The position numbers and the translations under genes are program-made. From an uncultured beta proteobacterium (GTDB lineage Bacteria; Pseudomonadota; Gammaproteobacteria; Burkholderiales; Burkholderiaceae_C), in the NCBI GenBank assembly GCA_903938815.1, contig CAJAES010000041.1, positions 1 to 64,000 of the forward strand: a DNA stretch of 64,000 nt, read 5' to 3'. Below the pieces are notes generated by a model. It ran no database searches. It had not been told where the DNA came from and saw only the letters and a program-made list of their open reading frames with translations. Below, piece by piece: positions 1 through 8,145 of the stretch; positions within the stretch are counted from its first letter, which is position 1, and each line of letters begins with the position of its first letter.

Positions 1-427
1 CAGCCCTGCGGGCTGACTACCCTGCGCTGCTCGCCTCGAGGGGGCGCCGCAAAACTCGCTACGCGGGCTGCGCCCGCTGCGCTCGGACAGCTGCGGCGAG
101 TCAGATGACGAAGCGCGCTGCGCGCGCCCCCCTCGAGGCTGTGCTGCTCGGCGCCCCACATGGCGCCCGCCCCGCGCACCGCCTGCCGCTCAGGGAGAGG
201 TTGTGGTGTTCGGACCGATTGCCCGCCATGCTGGTTGCGAAGGGATGTGCGGGCGGGGGTGCGACAAACATCCGCAAAGAGCCGGATGCGAACCTGCGTG
301 GGCCATCACGAACGTCGCCCGACGCAGGCACCGGCGCACCTGCGTTCCAGGCACGGCGACTTCGGGCGTGCGTGTGGAAGGCGGATCGAACCGTGGGGGC
401 AAGGCAATGCAGGCACCATCGCGGCCT
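1..427. other. Non-coding region left of the first gene
   Basis: No frame here has a plausible protein; the overlapping open frames on both strands are what very high G+C content produces by chance. The left 140 bases hold an imperfect inverted repeat, annotated separately. The right part must contain the promoter of the sugar dehydrogenase gene, but I see no convincing -35/-10 pair. Confidence 0.6.
34..138. repeat. Imperfect inverted repeat, REP-like intergenic element
   Basis: The left arm CCTCGAGGGGGCGC at 34-47 is matched by GCGCCCCCCTCGAGG at 124-138, its reverse complement with one extra base. The spacer is rich in CGC/GCG words. Elements built on CCTCGAGGGGGCGC are, as I recall, frequent between genes in Comamonadaceae; that part is recollection, the inverted repeat is seen. 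Confidence 0.5.
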
Positions 428-1519
428 ATGAAGACACTGATCCTCCTGCTTTGGACCTTGCTGGCATGGCCCGCCTTGGCGCAGACCCGCCTCGAAACCC
501 TGACGCGCGGCCTCGTCGAACCGTGGGCGCTGGCCTTCCTGCCGGACGGCCGCATGCTCGTCACCGAACGACAGGGCTGGTTGCGCGTGCTGGCGCCTGA
601 TGGCAAGGCGGGTGAACCACTCGCCGGCCTGCCCGCCATCGACGCGGGCGGCCAGTGCGGCCTGCTCGACGTGGCCGTGGACCCGAAGTTCGCCGACAAC
701 CGCCTGATCTACTGGACCTATGCCGAAGCCGGCGAGGGTGGCAACGGCGTGGCCGTGGCGCGCGGCCGGCTCGATGGCCAGCGCGTGGCCGACGTGCAGG
801 TCATCTTCCGGCAACTGCCCAAGGTGAGCAGCAGCCTGCACTGCGGCTCGCGCCTCGTGTTCGCGCGGGATGGCCGTCTGTTCGTGGGCCTGGGCGACCG
901 CTTCTCGCGCAAGGACGACGCGCAGTCGCCCGCCAACCATCTGGGCAAGATCGTCCGCATCGAGGCCGACGGCCGCGTGCCGGCCGACAACCCCTTCGTT
1001 GGCCGCGCCGGTGCGGCGCCCGAGTTGTGGAGCCTGGGTCACCGCAACGTGCAGGGCGCGGCGCTGAACCCCGCCACGGGCGAGCTGTGGGCCGTGGAGC
1101 ATGGCCCGCAGGGCGGCGACGAGGTCAATCGCGTGCGTGCCGGGCTCAACTACGGCTGGCCGCTGCTGACCTACGGCCGCAACTACGGCATCGGCACGCG
1201 CATCGGCGAGGAAGGGCCGAAGCCCGGCTTCGAGCAGCCACTGAAGCACTGGGTTCCGACCTCCATCGCGCCCAGCGGCATGGCCTTCCTGACGAGTGAT
1301 CGCTACCCCGGCTGGCAGGGCAGCCTCTTCGTCGGTGCGCTGCGCGGGCAGGCCCTGGTGCGCCTGACGCTCGACGGCGACAAGGTCATCGGCGAAGAGC
1401 GGCTCCTCACGCGCGAGGCCCTGCGCCTGCGCGACGTGCGCCAGGGACCCGACGGGCTGCTGTACCTCGTGGTGGGCGGCCCCGAGGGGCAGGTGATCCG
1501 CATGCTGCCGGGGCGCTGA
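428..1519 (+). CDS. PQQ-dependent aldose sugar dehydrogenase family protein (YliI-like), exported
   Basis: A 363-residue protein of the soluble PQQ glucose/sorbosone dehydrogenase family, a six-bladed beta-propeller that oxidises aldoses in the periplasm. The ATG at 428 is chosen because it gives a clean signal peptide (hydrophobic residues 4-17, cleavage after LAQ); the frame is open further upstream but that stretch is arginine-rich and implausible. Family landmarks are EPWALAFLPDGRMLVTER near the N-terminus, HCGSRLVFARDGRLFVGLGD in the middle, and the ELWSLGHRN, EHGPQGGDE and NYGWPLLTYG blocks. The gene stands alone and ends 6 bp from the convergent channel gene. The family call is firm; the substrate is unknown. 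Confidence 0.85.
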   Translation: MKTLILLLWTLLAWPALAQTRLETLTRGLVEPWALAFLPDGRMLVTERQGWLRVLAPDGKAGEPLAGLPAIDAGGQCGLLDVAVDPKFADNRLIYWTYAEAGEGGNGVAVARGRLDGQRVADVQVIFRQLPKVSSSLHCGSRLVFARDGRLFVGLGDRFSRKDDAQSPANHLGKIVRIEADGRVPADNPFVGRAGAAPELWSLGHRNVQGAALNPATGELWAVEHGPQGGDEVNRVRAGLNYGWPLLTYGRNYGIGTRIGEEGPKPGFEQPLKHWVPTSIAPSGMAFLTSDRYPGWQGSLFVGALRGQALVRLTLDGDKVIGEERLLTREALRLRDVRQGPDGLLYLVVGGPEGQVIRMLPGR

Positions 1520-1525
1520 GGCGAA

Positions 1526-2317
1526 TCAGCGCGCCGGCCGCACGTAGATCACCCAGTACACGCCCGCCACCAGCACGCTGCCGCCGATCAGGTTGCCGGC
1601 GATCACGGGCACCAGGTTGGCCGCCATCCCGGCGGCGCCGATGGGCGCGCCCAGCAGCGCGGCCAGCGGCAGGAAGTACATGTTGGCGATGCTGTGCTCG
1701 AAGCCCGCGGCCACGAAGCCGGTGATCGGGAAGACGATGGCCAGCAGCTTGTCGGTGACGCTGCGGCCGGCCAGCGTCATCCAGACCGCCATGCACACCA
1801 GCAGGTTGCACAGCACGCCGCGCAGCAGCGCCTCGTGCCAGGGTAGCGCCAGTTTGGCGCTCGCAATGCGCAGCACCGCCTCGCCCACGGCGCCGCCGTT
1901 CATGGCCGTGTGGCCCGACCAGAACACCAGCAGCGCCAGCCCCGACGCGCCCACGAAGTTGGCTACGCAGACCACGCCCCAGTTGCGCAGCACCTGCCCT
2001 GTCGAGACGCGCCCATCGGCCCAGGCCATGGCCAGCAGGTTGTTGCCCGTGAAGAGCTCGGCGCCCGCCACCACCACCAGGATCAGCCCGAGCGAGAACA
2101 CGAGCCCGCCCAGGAAACGGCTGGCGGCAAACCCGAGGCTCGCATCGCTGGCCACCAGCGCGAAGAGCAGCGAGCCGAGGCCGATGAAGGCACCCGCCAG
2201 CACGCCCAGCAGCGCCAGTGGCAGCAAGGGCAATGCGGCTTTCGCGACGCTGAACTGCTCGAGCCGCGCTGCCATCTGCTTCGGGGTGTAGGCATCCACG
2301 CTGAAGTCTTCGCTCAT
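1526..2317 (-). CDS. Formate/nitrite transporter (FNT) family channel
   Basis: A 263-residue polytopic inner-membrane protein of the FocA/NirC family, pentameric channels for small monovalent anions such as formate, nitrite or lactate. Both FNT signatures are present: GAELFTGNNL in the first half and GFEHSIANMYFLP with the conserved His near residue 205. About six hydrophobic segments follow a short cytoplasmic N-terminus. The start at 2317 (MSEDFSVDAYTPKQ) is preferred; an upstream in-frame ATG at 2443 would translate a heptanucleotide repeat and is unlikely. It is separated from the upstream copper genes by 176 bp. The transported anion cannot be assigned from sequence. Confidence 0.85.
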   Translation of the reverse strand: MSEDFSVDAYTPKQMAARLEQFSVAKAALPLLPLALLGVLAGAFIGLGSLLFALVASDASLGFAASRFLGGLVFSLGLILVVVAGAELFTGNNLLAMAWADGRVSTGQVLRNWGVVCVANFVGASGLALLVFWSGHTAMNGGAVGEAVLRIASAKLALPWHEALLRGVLCNLLVCMAVWMTLAGRSVTDKLLAIVFPITGFVAAGFEHSIANMYFLPLAALLGAPIGAAGMAANLVPVIAGNLIGGSVLVAGVYWVIYVRPAR

Positions 2318-2329
2318 CCGGACACTGTA

Positions 2330-2369
2330 GCCGCACGCCGCACGCCGCACGCCGCAAGCCGCAAGCCGC
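2330..2369. repeat. Heptanucleotide tandem repeat
   Basis: Five copies of a 7-mer run head to tail: GCCGCAC three times, then GCCGCAA twice, followed by a partial sixth GCCGC. The array lies 12 bp upstream of the FNT channel start codon, where slippage could alter promoter or leader spacing. Confidence 0.8.
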
Positions 2370-2493
2370 GCGCAGACGATGCAGTTGCTCGACGCCGGGC
2401 CGACTCGGGTCTTCATCGGCGCGCCGGGATCGGTGGCCGTCATCGGCCGTCATTGGCCATTCGCGACCACCCCCCGACATCAGCGACGTCTCA

Positions 2494-2979
2494 TCACTTC
2501 TCCACGGTGATGACGCCCTTCATGCCGCCCTGGTAGTGGCCGGCGATCAGGCAGGCGAACTCGAATCGGCCCGCGCGGTTGAAGGTCCAGATGATCTCGC
2601 CGGTCTGGCCGGGGGGCACGTGGGCCATGTACGGCTCGTCGTGTTCCATGTCGGGAAACTTCACCATCAGTTCGGCGTGGCGCGCGTTCTCCTGCAGGGT
2701 GCCGATCACGAACTCGTGCATCACCCGGCCTTCGTTGCGAACGCGAAAGCGCACGGTCTCGCCGAGCTTCACGCTCAGGCGCTCCGGCGTGAAGCGCATG
2801 GCGTCGGACATCTGCACCTCCACGGTCCGCCGCACCGCCTTGGCGTCGCCAGCGATGCCCCAGTCCTTCTGCTCCTTGACCACGGGCCCGGCGGCATGCG
2901 GCTTCGGGCCGTGGGCGCGTGCGGCCAGCGGTGTCAGGCAGGCGATGAACGCGGCCAGCGTCAATGAACGTCTCTTCAT
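2494..2979 (-). CDS. Exported cupredoxin-fold copper protein
   Basis: A 161-residue periplasmic protein with a signal peptide (residues 1-22, cleavage near ARA-H) and one cupredoxin domain. The type 1 copper ligands are visible as His88 (MHEF), Cys143, His148 and Met153 (CLIAGHYQGGM), the plastocyanin/azurin arrangement. It is the last gene of the copper operon, 10 bp after the multicopper oxidase, so it probably passes electrons to, or buffers copper for, that enzyme. Extra His and Met residues (HAELM, MEHDEPYMAH) could give additional copper sites. The family is clear; the partner role is inferred from position. Confidence 0.85.
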   Translation of the reverse strand: MKRRSLTLAAFIACLTPLAARAHGPKPHAAGPVVKEQKDWGIAGDAKAVRRTVEVQMSDAMRFTPERLSVKLGETVRFRVRNEGRVMHEFVIGTLQENARHAELMVKFPDMEHDEPYMAHVPPGQTGEIIWTFNRAGRFEFACLIAGHYQGGMKGVITVEK

Positions 2980-2989
2980 GCTCGAACCT

Positions 2990-4378
2990 TCAATGATGGT
3001 TGCCGTGGCCGCCGGCAGGCTTGCGCGCCTTCACTTCCACGGCGGCGGCGGGTGCGGGTGCCGGGCGCGCGGGCTCGGGCAGCGCGCCGGTGAATTCGTA
3101 GGCCACGGTTCCCGGCGGGTGCCGGAACCAGCCGGGGTCGCTGTAGTCGCCGGGCTTCTGCTCGCGCCGCACCTTGAGCACGCTGAACATGCCGCCCATG
3201 CCGATGGCGCCGAAGGGCCCGGTGCCCGCCATCATGGGCGCGGTGTTGTCGGGGAGCGGCATCTCCATCTCGGTCATGTCCTTCATGCCGCGCTCGCCCA
3301 TGACCATGTAGTCGGGCACCAGCCGCGTGATCTTGCGCGCCACGTCGGTGTGGTCCACGCCGATCATCGTGGGCACGCCGTGGCCCATCGCGTTCATCGT
3401 GTGGTGGCTCTTGTGGCAGTGGAAGGCCCAGTCGCCTTCCTCGTCGGCCAGGAAGTCCAGCTGCCGCATCTGCCCCACCGCGATGTCGGCTGTGACCTCC
3501 GGCCAGCGCGAGCTCTTCGGCGTGGGGCCGCCGTCGGTGCCGCTGACCACGAACTCGTGGCCGTGCAGGTGGATGGGGTGGTTGGTCATCGTCAGGTTGC
3601 CCACGCGCAGCCGCACCTTGTCGTTCAGGCGCACGTGCAGGCTGTCGATGCCGGGGTAGATGCGGCTGTTCCAGCCCCAGAGGTTGAAGTCGAGCATCGT
3701 CATCACCTTGGGTGTGGCGCTGCCGGGCTCGATGTCGAAGGCGTTCAGCAGGAAGCAGAAGTCCCGGTCGACCTCGTCGATCAGCGGGTGCCGGGCGCCC
3801 TTGTCGAGCTTCGGGTGCGTGATCCAGAAACCCATCATGCCCATGGCCATCTGCACCATTTCGTCGGCATGCGGGTGGTACATGAAGGTGCCGGGCCGGC
3901 GCGCCACGAACTCGTAGACGAAGGTCTTGCCCGGCGGGATGCCGGGCTGCGTGAGCCCGGTGACGCCGTCCATGCCGTTGGGCAGGCGTTGGCCGTGCCA
4001 GTGCACGCTGGTGAGCTCACCCAGCTTGTTGGTCACGAAGATGCGCACGCGGTCGCCTTCCACCACCTCGATGGTCGGGCCCGGGCTCTGCCCGTTGTAG
4101 CCCCACAGGTGCGCGTTGAAGCCGGGGGCCATCTCGCGCACCACGGGCTCGGCCACGAGGTGGAATTCCTTGACGCCGTCCTTCATGCGCCAGGGCAGGG
4201 TCCAGCCGTTGAGCGTGACGACCGGGTTGTAGGGCCGGCCGGTGGCCGGCATCAGCGGCGGCATGGTGTCGGGCTTCGTCTGGATGACGGGTTCGGGCAG
4301 CGCGGACATCGCCACCTTGCTGACGGCGGCCGTGGCGACGGCTGCACCGGCGCCCATGAAGATTCTGCGGGAGAGCAT
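2990..4378 (-). CDS. Multicopper oxidase, Tat-exported, copper tolerance type
   Basis: A 462-residue multicopper oxidase. The Tat signal SRRIFMG is at residues 3-9. All four copper-binding blocks are present: HWHG (126-129), HPH (168-170), HPIHLHGHEF (267-276) and HCHKSHHTMNAM (320-331), the last carrying the type 1 Cys-His-Met set. Methionine-rich stretches around 172-182 and 360-400, and a His-rich tail (GGHGNHH), suit a cuprous oxidase or copper scavenger in the periplasm. It lies 20 bp after the TolC-type gene and before the cupredoxin. It is shorter than classical CopA (about 600 residues), and its copper-binding tail differs, so I do not give the copA symbol. Confidence 0.88.
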   Translation of the reverse strand: MLSRRIFMGAGAAVATAAVSKVAMSALPEPVIQTKPDTMPPLMPATGRPYNPVVTLNGWTLPWRMKDGVKEFHLVAEPVVREMAPGFNAHLWGYNGQSPGPTIEVVEGDRVRIFVTNKLGELTSVHWHGQRLPNGMDGVTGLTQPGIPPGKTFVYEFVARRPGTFMYHPHADEMVQMAMGMMGFWITHPKLDKGARHPLIDEVDRDFCFLLNAFDIEPGSATPKVMTMLDFNLWGWNSRIYPGIDSLHVRLNDKVRLRVGNLTMTNHPIHLHGHEFVVSGTDGGPTPKSSRWPEVTADIAVGQMRQLDFLADEEGDWAFHCHKSHHTMNAMGHGVPTMIGVDHTDVARKITRLVPDYMVMGERGMKDMTEMEMPLPDNTAPMMAGTGPFGAIGMGGMFSVLKVRREQKPGDYSDPGWFRHPPGTVAYEFTGALPEPARPAPAPAAAVEVKARKPAGGHGNHH

Positions 4379-4398
4379 GGTCTGTTCCTCGGGGGGCT

Positions 4399-5790
4399 TC
4401 AGTGGGGGTCGCCGCCGGCGGCTGCGGGTCCGCTCGGGCCGGCGAGGGCGCTCGGCCGGGCCTTGCCGACCAGGGCCATCTGCAGGTCGGCATCGGCGAG
4501 CCAGAAGTCGCGCTCGGCGTCGATGGCTGCATTGACGCTCGCGATCTGCGCGCGCGCGTCGGCGAGCAGTTCGAACACGCCGATGAGCATGCCGTTGTAG
4601 CGCAGCAGGTTTTCCTCGGCGATGCGGGCGCGCAGCGGCACGATCTCCTCGCGGTGGTGGCGCGCGATGTGCAAGGCGCTGCGCCGCTGGCCGTCGGCCT
4701 CGCGGATCTCGGAGCGGGCATCGATGGCGAGTTCGGCTGCGCGGTCCAGGGCCTGGCGCCAGGCCTGCTCGGCGCGTGCCGTGCGCGGGCCGCCCCAGTC
4801 GAAGATCGGCAGCTCGAAGCCGATCTCCCAGCCGCGCTGCACCGGCGCTTCATTCGAGCCGTTGTAGGCCAGGCCCAGGTCGACGTTGCCGATGAGCCGC
4901 GTGCTGCGCACCATGCCCAGGCTGATGGCGGTGTGCTCGACGGCCAGGCGCGCGGCCTGCACATCGAGCCGCTGCGCGAGGCCCTCGCGTTCGATGTCCG
5001 GACGCTCGGGCAGGCTCGCGGGCAGGTCCGGCAGGCGTTCAGGCAGCCGGAACGCCGTCTGCCCGCCCCACAGGCCCAGCAGGCGCGTGAGGCGCTCGCG
5101 CGCGGCGCGCTGCTGCTGTTCGGCACGCGCCACGTTGAGTGCTGCGTCCGCATAGAAGGCCTGCTCGCGCGCGCGCTGCAATTTCGAGAAGTTGCCGACC
5201 TGCTGCATGCGCCGCGCCAGTTCGGCGCTGGCTTCGGCGGCCTGCATCACCTGGCCCATGTACTTCACGAACTGTTCCGCCGCGACGGCCTCCACCCAGG
5301 CCTTGCGCGTCTGGCCCGCGTGGTCCAGCACGGCCTGGATCAGTGCCCGCCGGGTCTGCTCGAGCTGCCGGCCCGCCTGCTCGCCCAACCAGGGCGTCAG
5401 CAGCCAGCGTGTCAGGTTCAGGTGCAGGCTGCGCTCGATCTCGCGTTCGTCGCCCTTCATCGTGCGCCCGAAGCCGAAACCCGGGTTCGGCAGCCGCGAG
5501 GCCATGACGAACTCCGCCTCAGCGATGCCGAGTTCGGCGAAGCGTGCCTGCAGACCGCGGTGGGTCAGCAGCGCCAACTGCACCGCCGAGGCCGCGTCCA
5601 GCGGCTGGGCCAGCAGTTCGGCCACGCGGCGGTCGATGGCGTCGCGCGCGGCGTCGTCCCGTGCCCAGCGCAGCTCGGCGCCGACGTGTTGCCGCACGGC
5701 CTGCTGCACCGGGCCGAAGCCGCCGTCCGGGCTGAGGCTGGCGCAGCCGGCCAGGGTCAGGGCGGCGGCCAGGGGGAGCAGCGCTCTCAT
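4399..5790 (-). CDS. TolC-family outer membrane efflux lipoprotein
   Basis: A 463-residue outer membrane factor of the TolC/CusC type. A lipoprotein signal peptide ends in LAGCAS (Cys at about 16). The body is long helical coiled-coil sequence rich in Ala, Arg, Gln and Glu, with the two repeated OEP halves expected of the family. No RND pump or membrane fusion protein gene lies beside it, so its pump partner must be encoded elsewhere, or it serves the copper oxidase operon in another way. Its ATG overlaps the stop of the preceding small gene by four bases (ATGA), indicating translational coupling. Confidence 0.82.
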   Translation of the reverse strand: MRALLPLAAALTLAGCASLSPDGGFGPVQQAVRQHVGAELRWARDDAARDAIDRRVAELLAQPLDAASAVQLALLTHRGLQARFAELGIAEAEFVMASRLPNPGFGFGRTMKGDEREIERSLHLNLTRWLLTPWLGEQAGRQLEQTRRALIQAVLDHAGQTRKAWVEAVAAEQFVKYMGQVMQAAEASAELARRMQQVGNFSKLQRAREQAFYADAALNVARAEQQQRAARERLTRLLGLWGGQTAFRLPERLPDLPASLPERPDIEREGLAQRLDVQAARLAVEHTAISLGMVRSTRLIGNVDLGLAYNGSNEAPVQRGWEIGFELPIFDWGGPRTARAEQAWRQALDRAAELAIDARSEIREADGQRRSALHIARHHREEIVPLRARIAEENLLRYNGMLIGVFELLADARAQIASVNAAIDAERDFWLADADLQMALVGKARPSALAGPSGPAAAGGDPH

Positions 5791-6185
5791 CGTCCCACCT
5801 CGCTGGCCTTGGGGTCCGGCGCCTGGGCTTCGCGCAGATAGGTGCGCCAGCCGCCGATGCGCGCGACGGTCTCGTTGGATTCGCGCCAGGCGCGCGGCGC
5901 GTCGTCGGTGAGCCGGCGATACCCTGTCAGTGCCGTGCGGTGCGGCGTGGCGGGCACGGCCACGGAAGCGTCCGTGGGGTCGGGCCGGCGTGCGGCCTGG
6001 GCGGCTGGTGCTGCCGGGGCCGGTGACGCTGCAGGCGCTTGCGGCTGTGTGGCAGCCGGGGCGACGGCCGGTGTGGCGGCCGATTTGACGGCCGGTGTCA
6101 TGGCAGACGCGGCGGACGGTTGCGCGCCCGCATTCAGGGCGGCGAAGGCCGCGGCGTACAGGCCGTGGCGAAAGAGGCAGTGCAT
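5787..6185 (-). CDS. Small Ala/Pro-rich exported protein of unknown function
   Basis: A 132-residue protein I do not recognise. It starts with a short hydrophobic, signal-like segment (residues 8-22, ending in AGAQ), then a low-complexity Ala/Pro region of about 60 residues likely to be a flexible periplasmic linker. A more ordinary C-terminal third contains TALTGYRRLTDDAPRAWRES and GGWRTYLREAQ. It sits between the DUF2946-like gene and the TolC gene, overlapping the latter by four bases, so it is very probably expressed with the copper genes. No function is assigned. Confidence 0.6.
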   Translation of the reverse strand: MHCLFRHGLYAAAFAALNAGAQPSAASAMTPAVKSAATPAVAPAATQPQAPAASPAPAAPAAQAARRPDPTDASVAVPATPHRTALTGYRRLTDDAPRAWRESNETVARIGGWRTYLREAQAPDPKASEVGR

Positions 6186-6254
6186 GGTCGATCCTCGACG
6201 GAACGCTTCCCGGGCGGGGCCCAGGCAGGCCGGCGCTCGTGCGCCGGGTGGCGG

Positions 6255-6650
6255 TCAGGCGTCGAGGCTTCGAGGCGGCCGGTCAGGGCCGTCGGTGATG
6301 TAGGGCAGGGCGGCGCTGGGCACGCGCGAGTCAGGGGCAACGGAAGGCGCTTCGGCGCTGGGCAGGGTCACCGGTGCCGGCAGGGCGGCGGCAACGCCGT
6401 GGCAGGCGGCGCAGGCGATGCAGCCGGCATGGTTTGCGGGGCCCGTGGCGCCTGTTCGAGCCGCCTCGGCTTCGCCGGTGGCGGCCGCCGTCGGGTGCGC
6501 CTCGGCCTGATGGCAGGGCGTGGCTTCGTCCGATGCCGGCATCGCAGGAACCGGGGCCGCATGGCAGCTCAGGCGCATGGAAGCAGCCAGCCCCTGCAGC
6601 GGCAGGGCCAGCGTCAGCAGCCAGACGAGCATGACGAGCCAGCGGTTCAC
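6255..6650 (-). CDS. DUF2946-like small exported Cys/His-rich protein
   Basis: A 131-residue protein with an N-terminal signal peptide (residues 1-23) followed by Cys/His motifs CHAAP, CHQAEAH and HAGCIACAACHG. The C-terminal ITDGPDRPPRSLDA resembles the conserved end of DUF2946 proteins, which often accompany copper-resistance genes in proteobacteria. It could bind copper in the periplasm. It is the first gene of the copper run and begins only 14 bp after livF ends, on the same strand, so read-through from the benzoate/liv operon is possible. The family assignment is moderate. Confidence 0.6.
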   Translation of the reverse strand: MNRWLVMLVWLLTLALPLQGLAASMRLSCHAAPVPAMPASDEATPCHQAEAHPTAAATGEAEAARTGATGPANHAGCIACAACHGVAAALPAPVTLPSAEAPSVAPDSRVPSAALPYITDGPDRPPRSLDA

Positions 6651-6664
6651 GGCTCGACTGTAGT

Positions 6665-7399
6665 TCAGACGCCCAGGTAGCCCGCAAGCTCGGGCATCGA
6701 GGCCACGTCGTCGGCGTTGCCTTGCAGCACGACCTGGCCCTTCTGCAGCACGAGGGCGCGGTCGGCGCGGGCCAGCACGCGCTTCCAGTCGCGGTCGACG
6801 ATCAGCGTGGCGATCCCGCTGGCGCGGATCTCGCCGATGACGCGCCAGATCTCGGCCACGATCAGCGGCGCCAAGCCTTCGGTGGCTTCGTCGAGGATGA
6901 TGATCTCGGGGTGCGTCATCAGCGCGCGGCCGATGGACAGCATCTGCTGCTCGCCGCCGCTGAGCTGGCCGCCAAGGTTGCCGAAGCGTTCGGTCAGGCG
7001 GGGGAAGGTCTGCAGTACGCGCTCCAGCGGCCAGTCCTTGCGGCCGCTGGGGCCGGGGCGCGCCGCCATGATCAGGTTCTCGCGCACCGAAAGGTTCGGG
7101 AAGATGCCGCGCCCCTCGGGCACGTAGGCCACGCCGGCCTGCGCCATCTCGTGCGGCTTCGCGCGCGATCGTTCCTGGCCGAAGAGCGTGATCTGACCCT
7201 GGCGCTGCGCCACGTGGCCCAGCAGCGACCGGATCAGCGTCGACTTGCCCATGCCGTTGCGGCCGAGCAGGCCGACCGTCTGGCCGCGCCCGATCTGCAG
7301 GTCGATGCCGTGCAGGATGTGGCTGGAGCCGTACCAGGCCTGGATGCCGCGCGCGTCGAGCAGGATCTCGCCGTGGCTTGCGCCTGCGTTGCCGCTCAT
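6665..7399 (-). CDS. livF: Branched-chain/aromatic acid ABC transporter ATPase LivF
   Basis: A 244-residue ABC ATPase of the LivF family. Walker A is GRNGMGKST, the signature is LSGGEQQ and Walker B is IIILDEATEG. LivF/LivG pairs energise HAAT-family importers; beside benzoate-CoA ligase the cargo is more likely benzoate or another aromatic acid than an amino acid (inference from context). The switch-region sequence is VDRDW where many relatives have VEQN. Its start overlaps the livG stop by four bases. It is the last gene of the seven-gene benzoate/transport operon. Confidence 0.9.
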   Translation of the reverse strand: MSGNAGASHGEILLDARGIQAWYGSSHILHGIDLQIGRGQTVGLLGRNGMGKSTLIRSLLGHVAQRQGQITLFGQERSRAKPHEMAQAGVAYVPEGRGIFPNLSVRENLIMAARPGPSGRKDWPLERVLQTFPRLTERFGNLGGQLSGGEQQMLSIGRALMTHPEIIILDEATEGLAPLIVAEIWRVIGEIRASGIATLIVDRDWKRVLARADRALVLQKGQVVLQGNADDVASMPELAGYLGV

Positions 7400-8145
7400 G
7401 CGTGGTCTCCCAGGTAGGCGGCCTGCACTTCAGGGTTCGAGCGCACCGCAGCCGGCGTATCCGACGCGATCACGGCGCCGTTGACCATCACCGTGATGCG
7501 GTCGGCGATGCGGAAGACGGCGTCCATGTCGTGCTCCACCAGCAGGATGGCGTGGCCGGCGCGCAGGGTGTCCAGCAGCGCGAGCATGCGGTCAGTCTCC
7601 TCGGCGCCCATGCCGGCCAGCGGCTCGTCGAGCAGCAGCACCTCGGGCTCGGTGGCCAGGCACATCGCGATCTCGAGCTGGCGCTTGCCGCCGTGCGACA
7701 GCAGCCCGGCCGGCCGGTCGCGCTCGGCCTGCAGGCCCACGCGCTGCAGGGCTGCATCGGCGGCGGCGGTGCTCTCGGGGCAGGCCTGTGCGTCCTGCCA
7801 GAAGCGCCAGGCGCGCTGGTGCCGTGCCTGCGCGGCGAGCCGGCAGTTCTCGGCCACCGTGAAGCCCGGGTAGATGGTGTTGCGCTGGTAGCTGCGGCCC
7901 AGGCCCGCCCGGGCGCGGCGTGGCTGCGTCCAGTCCGTCACGTCCTGGCCCAGCAGTTCCACCCGGCCGGCCGAGGGCGCGATCTCGCCCGACAGCAGGT
8001 TGATCAGCGTGGACTTGCCGGCGCCGTTGGTGCCGATGACGGCGTGCACGGCGCCGCGCACCAGGTCCAGCGAGACGGCGTCCACCGCCACCAGGCCGCC
8101 CCAGCGGCGCGTGAGGCCCATGCCGCGCAGGAGCACTTCGCTCAT
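7396..8145 (-). CDS. livG: Branched-chain/aromatic acid ABC transporter ATPase LivG
   Basis: A 249-residue ABC ATPase. Walker A is GTNGAGKST, Walker B VLLLDEP and the switch VEHDMD; the signature motif is LSHGG rather than LSGGQ, which is tolerated in the LivG/UrtD group. The start at 8145 is chosen because it begins MSEVLLRGMGLTRRWGG, the usual LivG N-terminus, and overlaps the livM stop by four bases. It pairs with LivF to drive the LivHM permease. The frame remains open upstream, but that part is antisense-like sequence inside livM. Confidence 0.9.
   Translation of the reverse strand: MSEVLLRGMGLTRRWGGLVAVDAVSLDLVRGAVHAVIGTNGAGKSTLINLLSGEIAPSAGRVELLGQDVTDWTQPRRARAGLGRSYQRNTIYPGFTVAENCRLAAQARHQRAWRFWQDAQACPESTAAADAALQRVGLQAERDRPAGLLSHGGKRQLEIAMCLATEPEVLLLDEPLAGMGAEETDRMLALLDTLRAGHAILLVEHDMDAVFRIADRITVMVNGAVIASDTPAAVRSNPEVQAAYLGDHA

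Noticed and set aside
2330..2369. Possible CRISPR-like repeat
   Set aside because: The units are 7 bp and contiguous without spacers, so this is a simple tandem repeat.
2579..5841. Long plus-strand frames opposite the copper oxidase and TolC genes
   Set aside because: The minus-strand proteins have intact copper motifs and a lipoprotein signal; the plus-strand frames show only repeated His/Val/Arg-rich low complexity.
7396..8145. LivG signature LSHGG as a sign of a defective ATPase
   Set aside because: LSHG variants occur in functional LivG/UrtD-type ATPases and the Walker motifs are intact.
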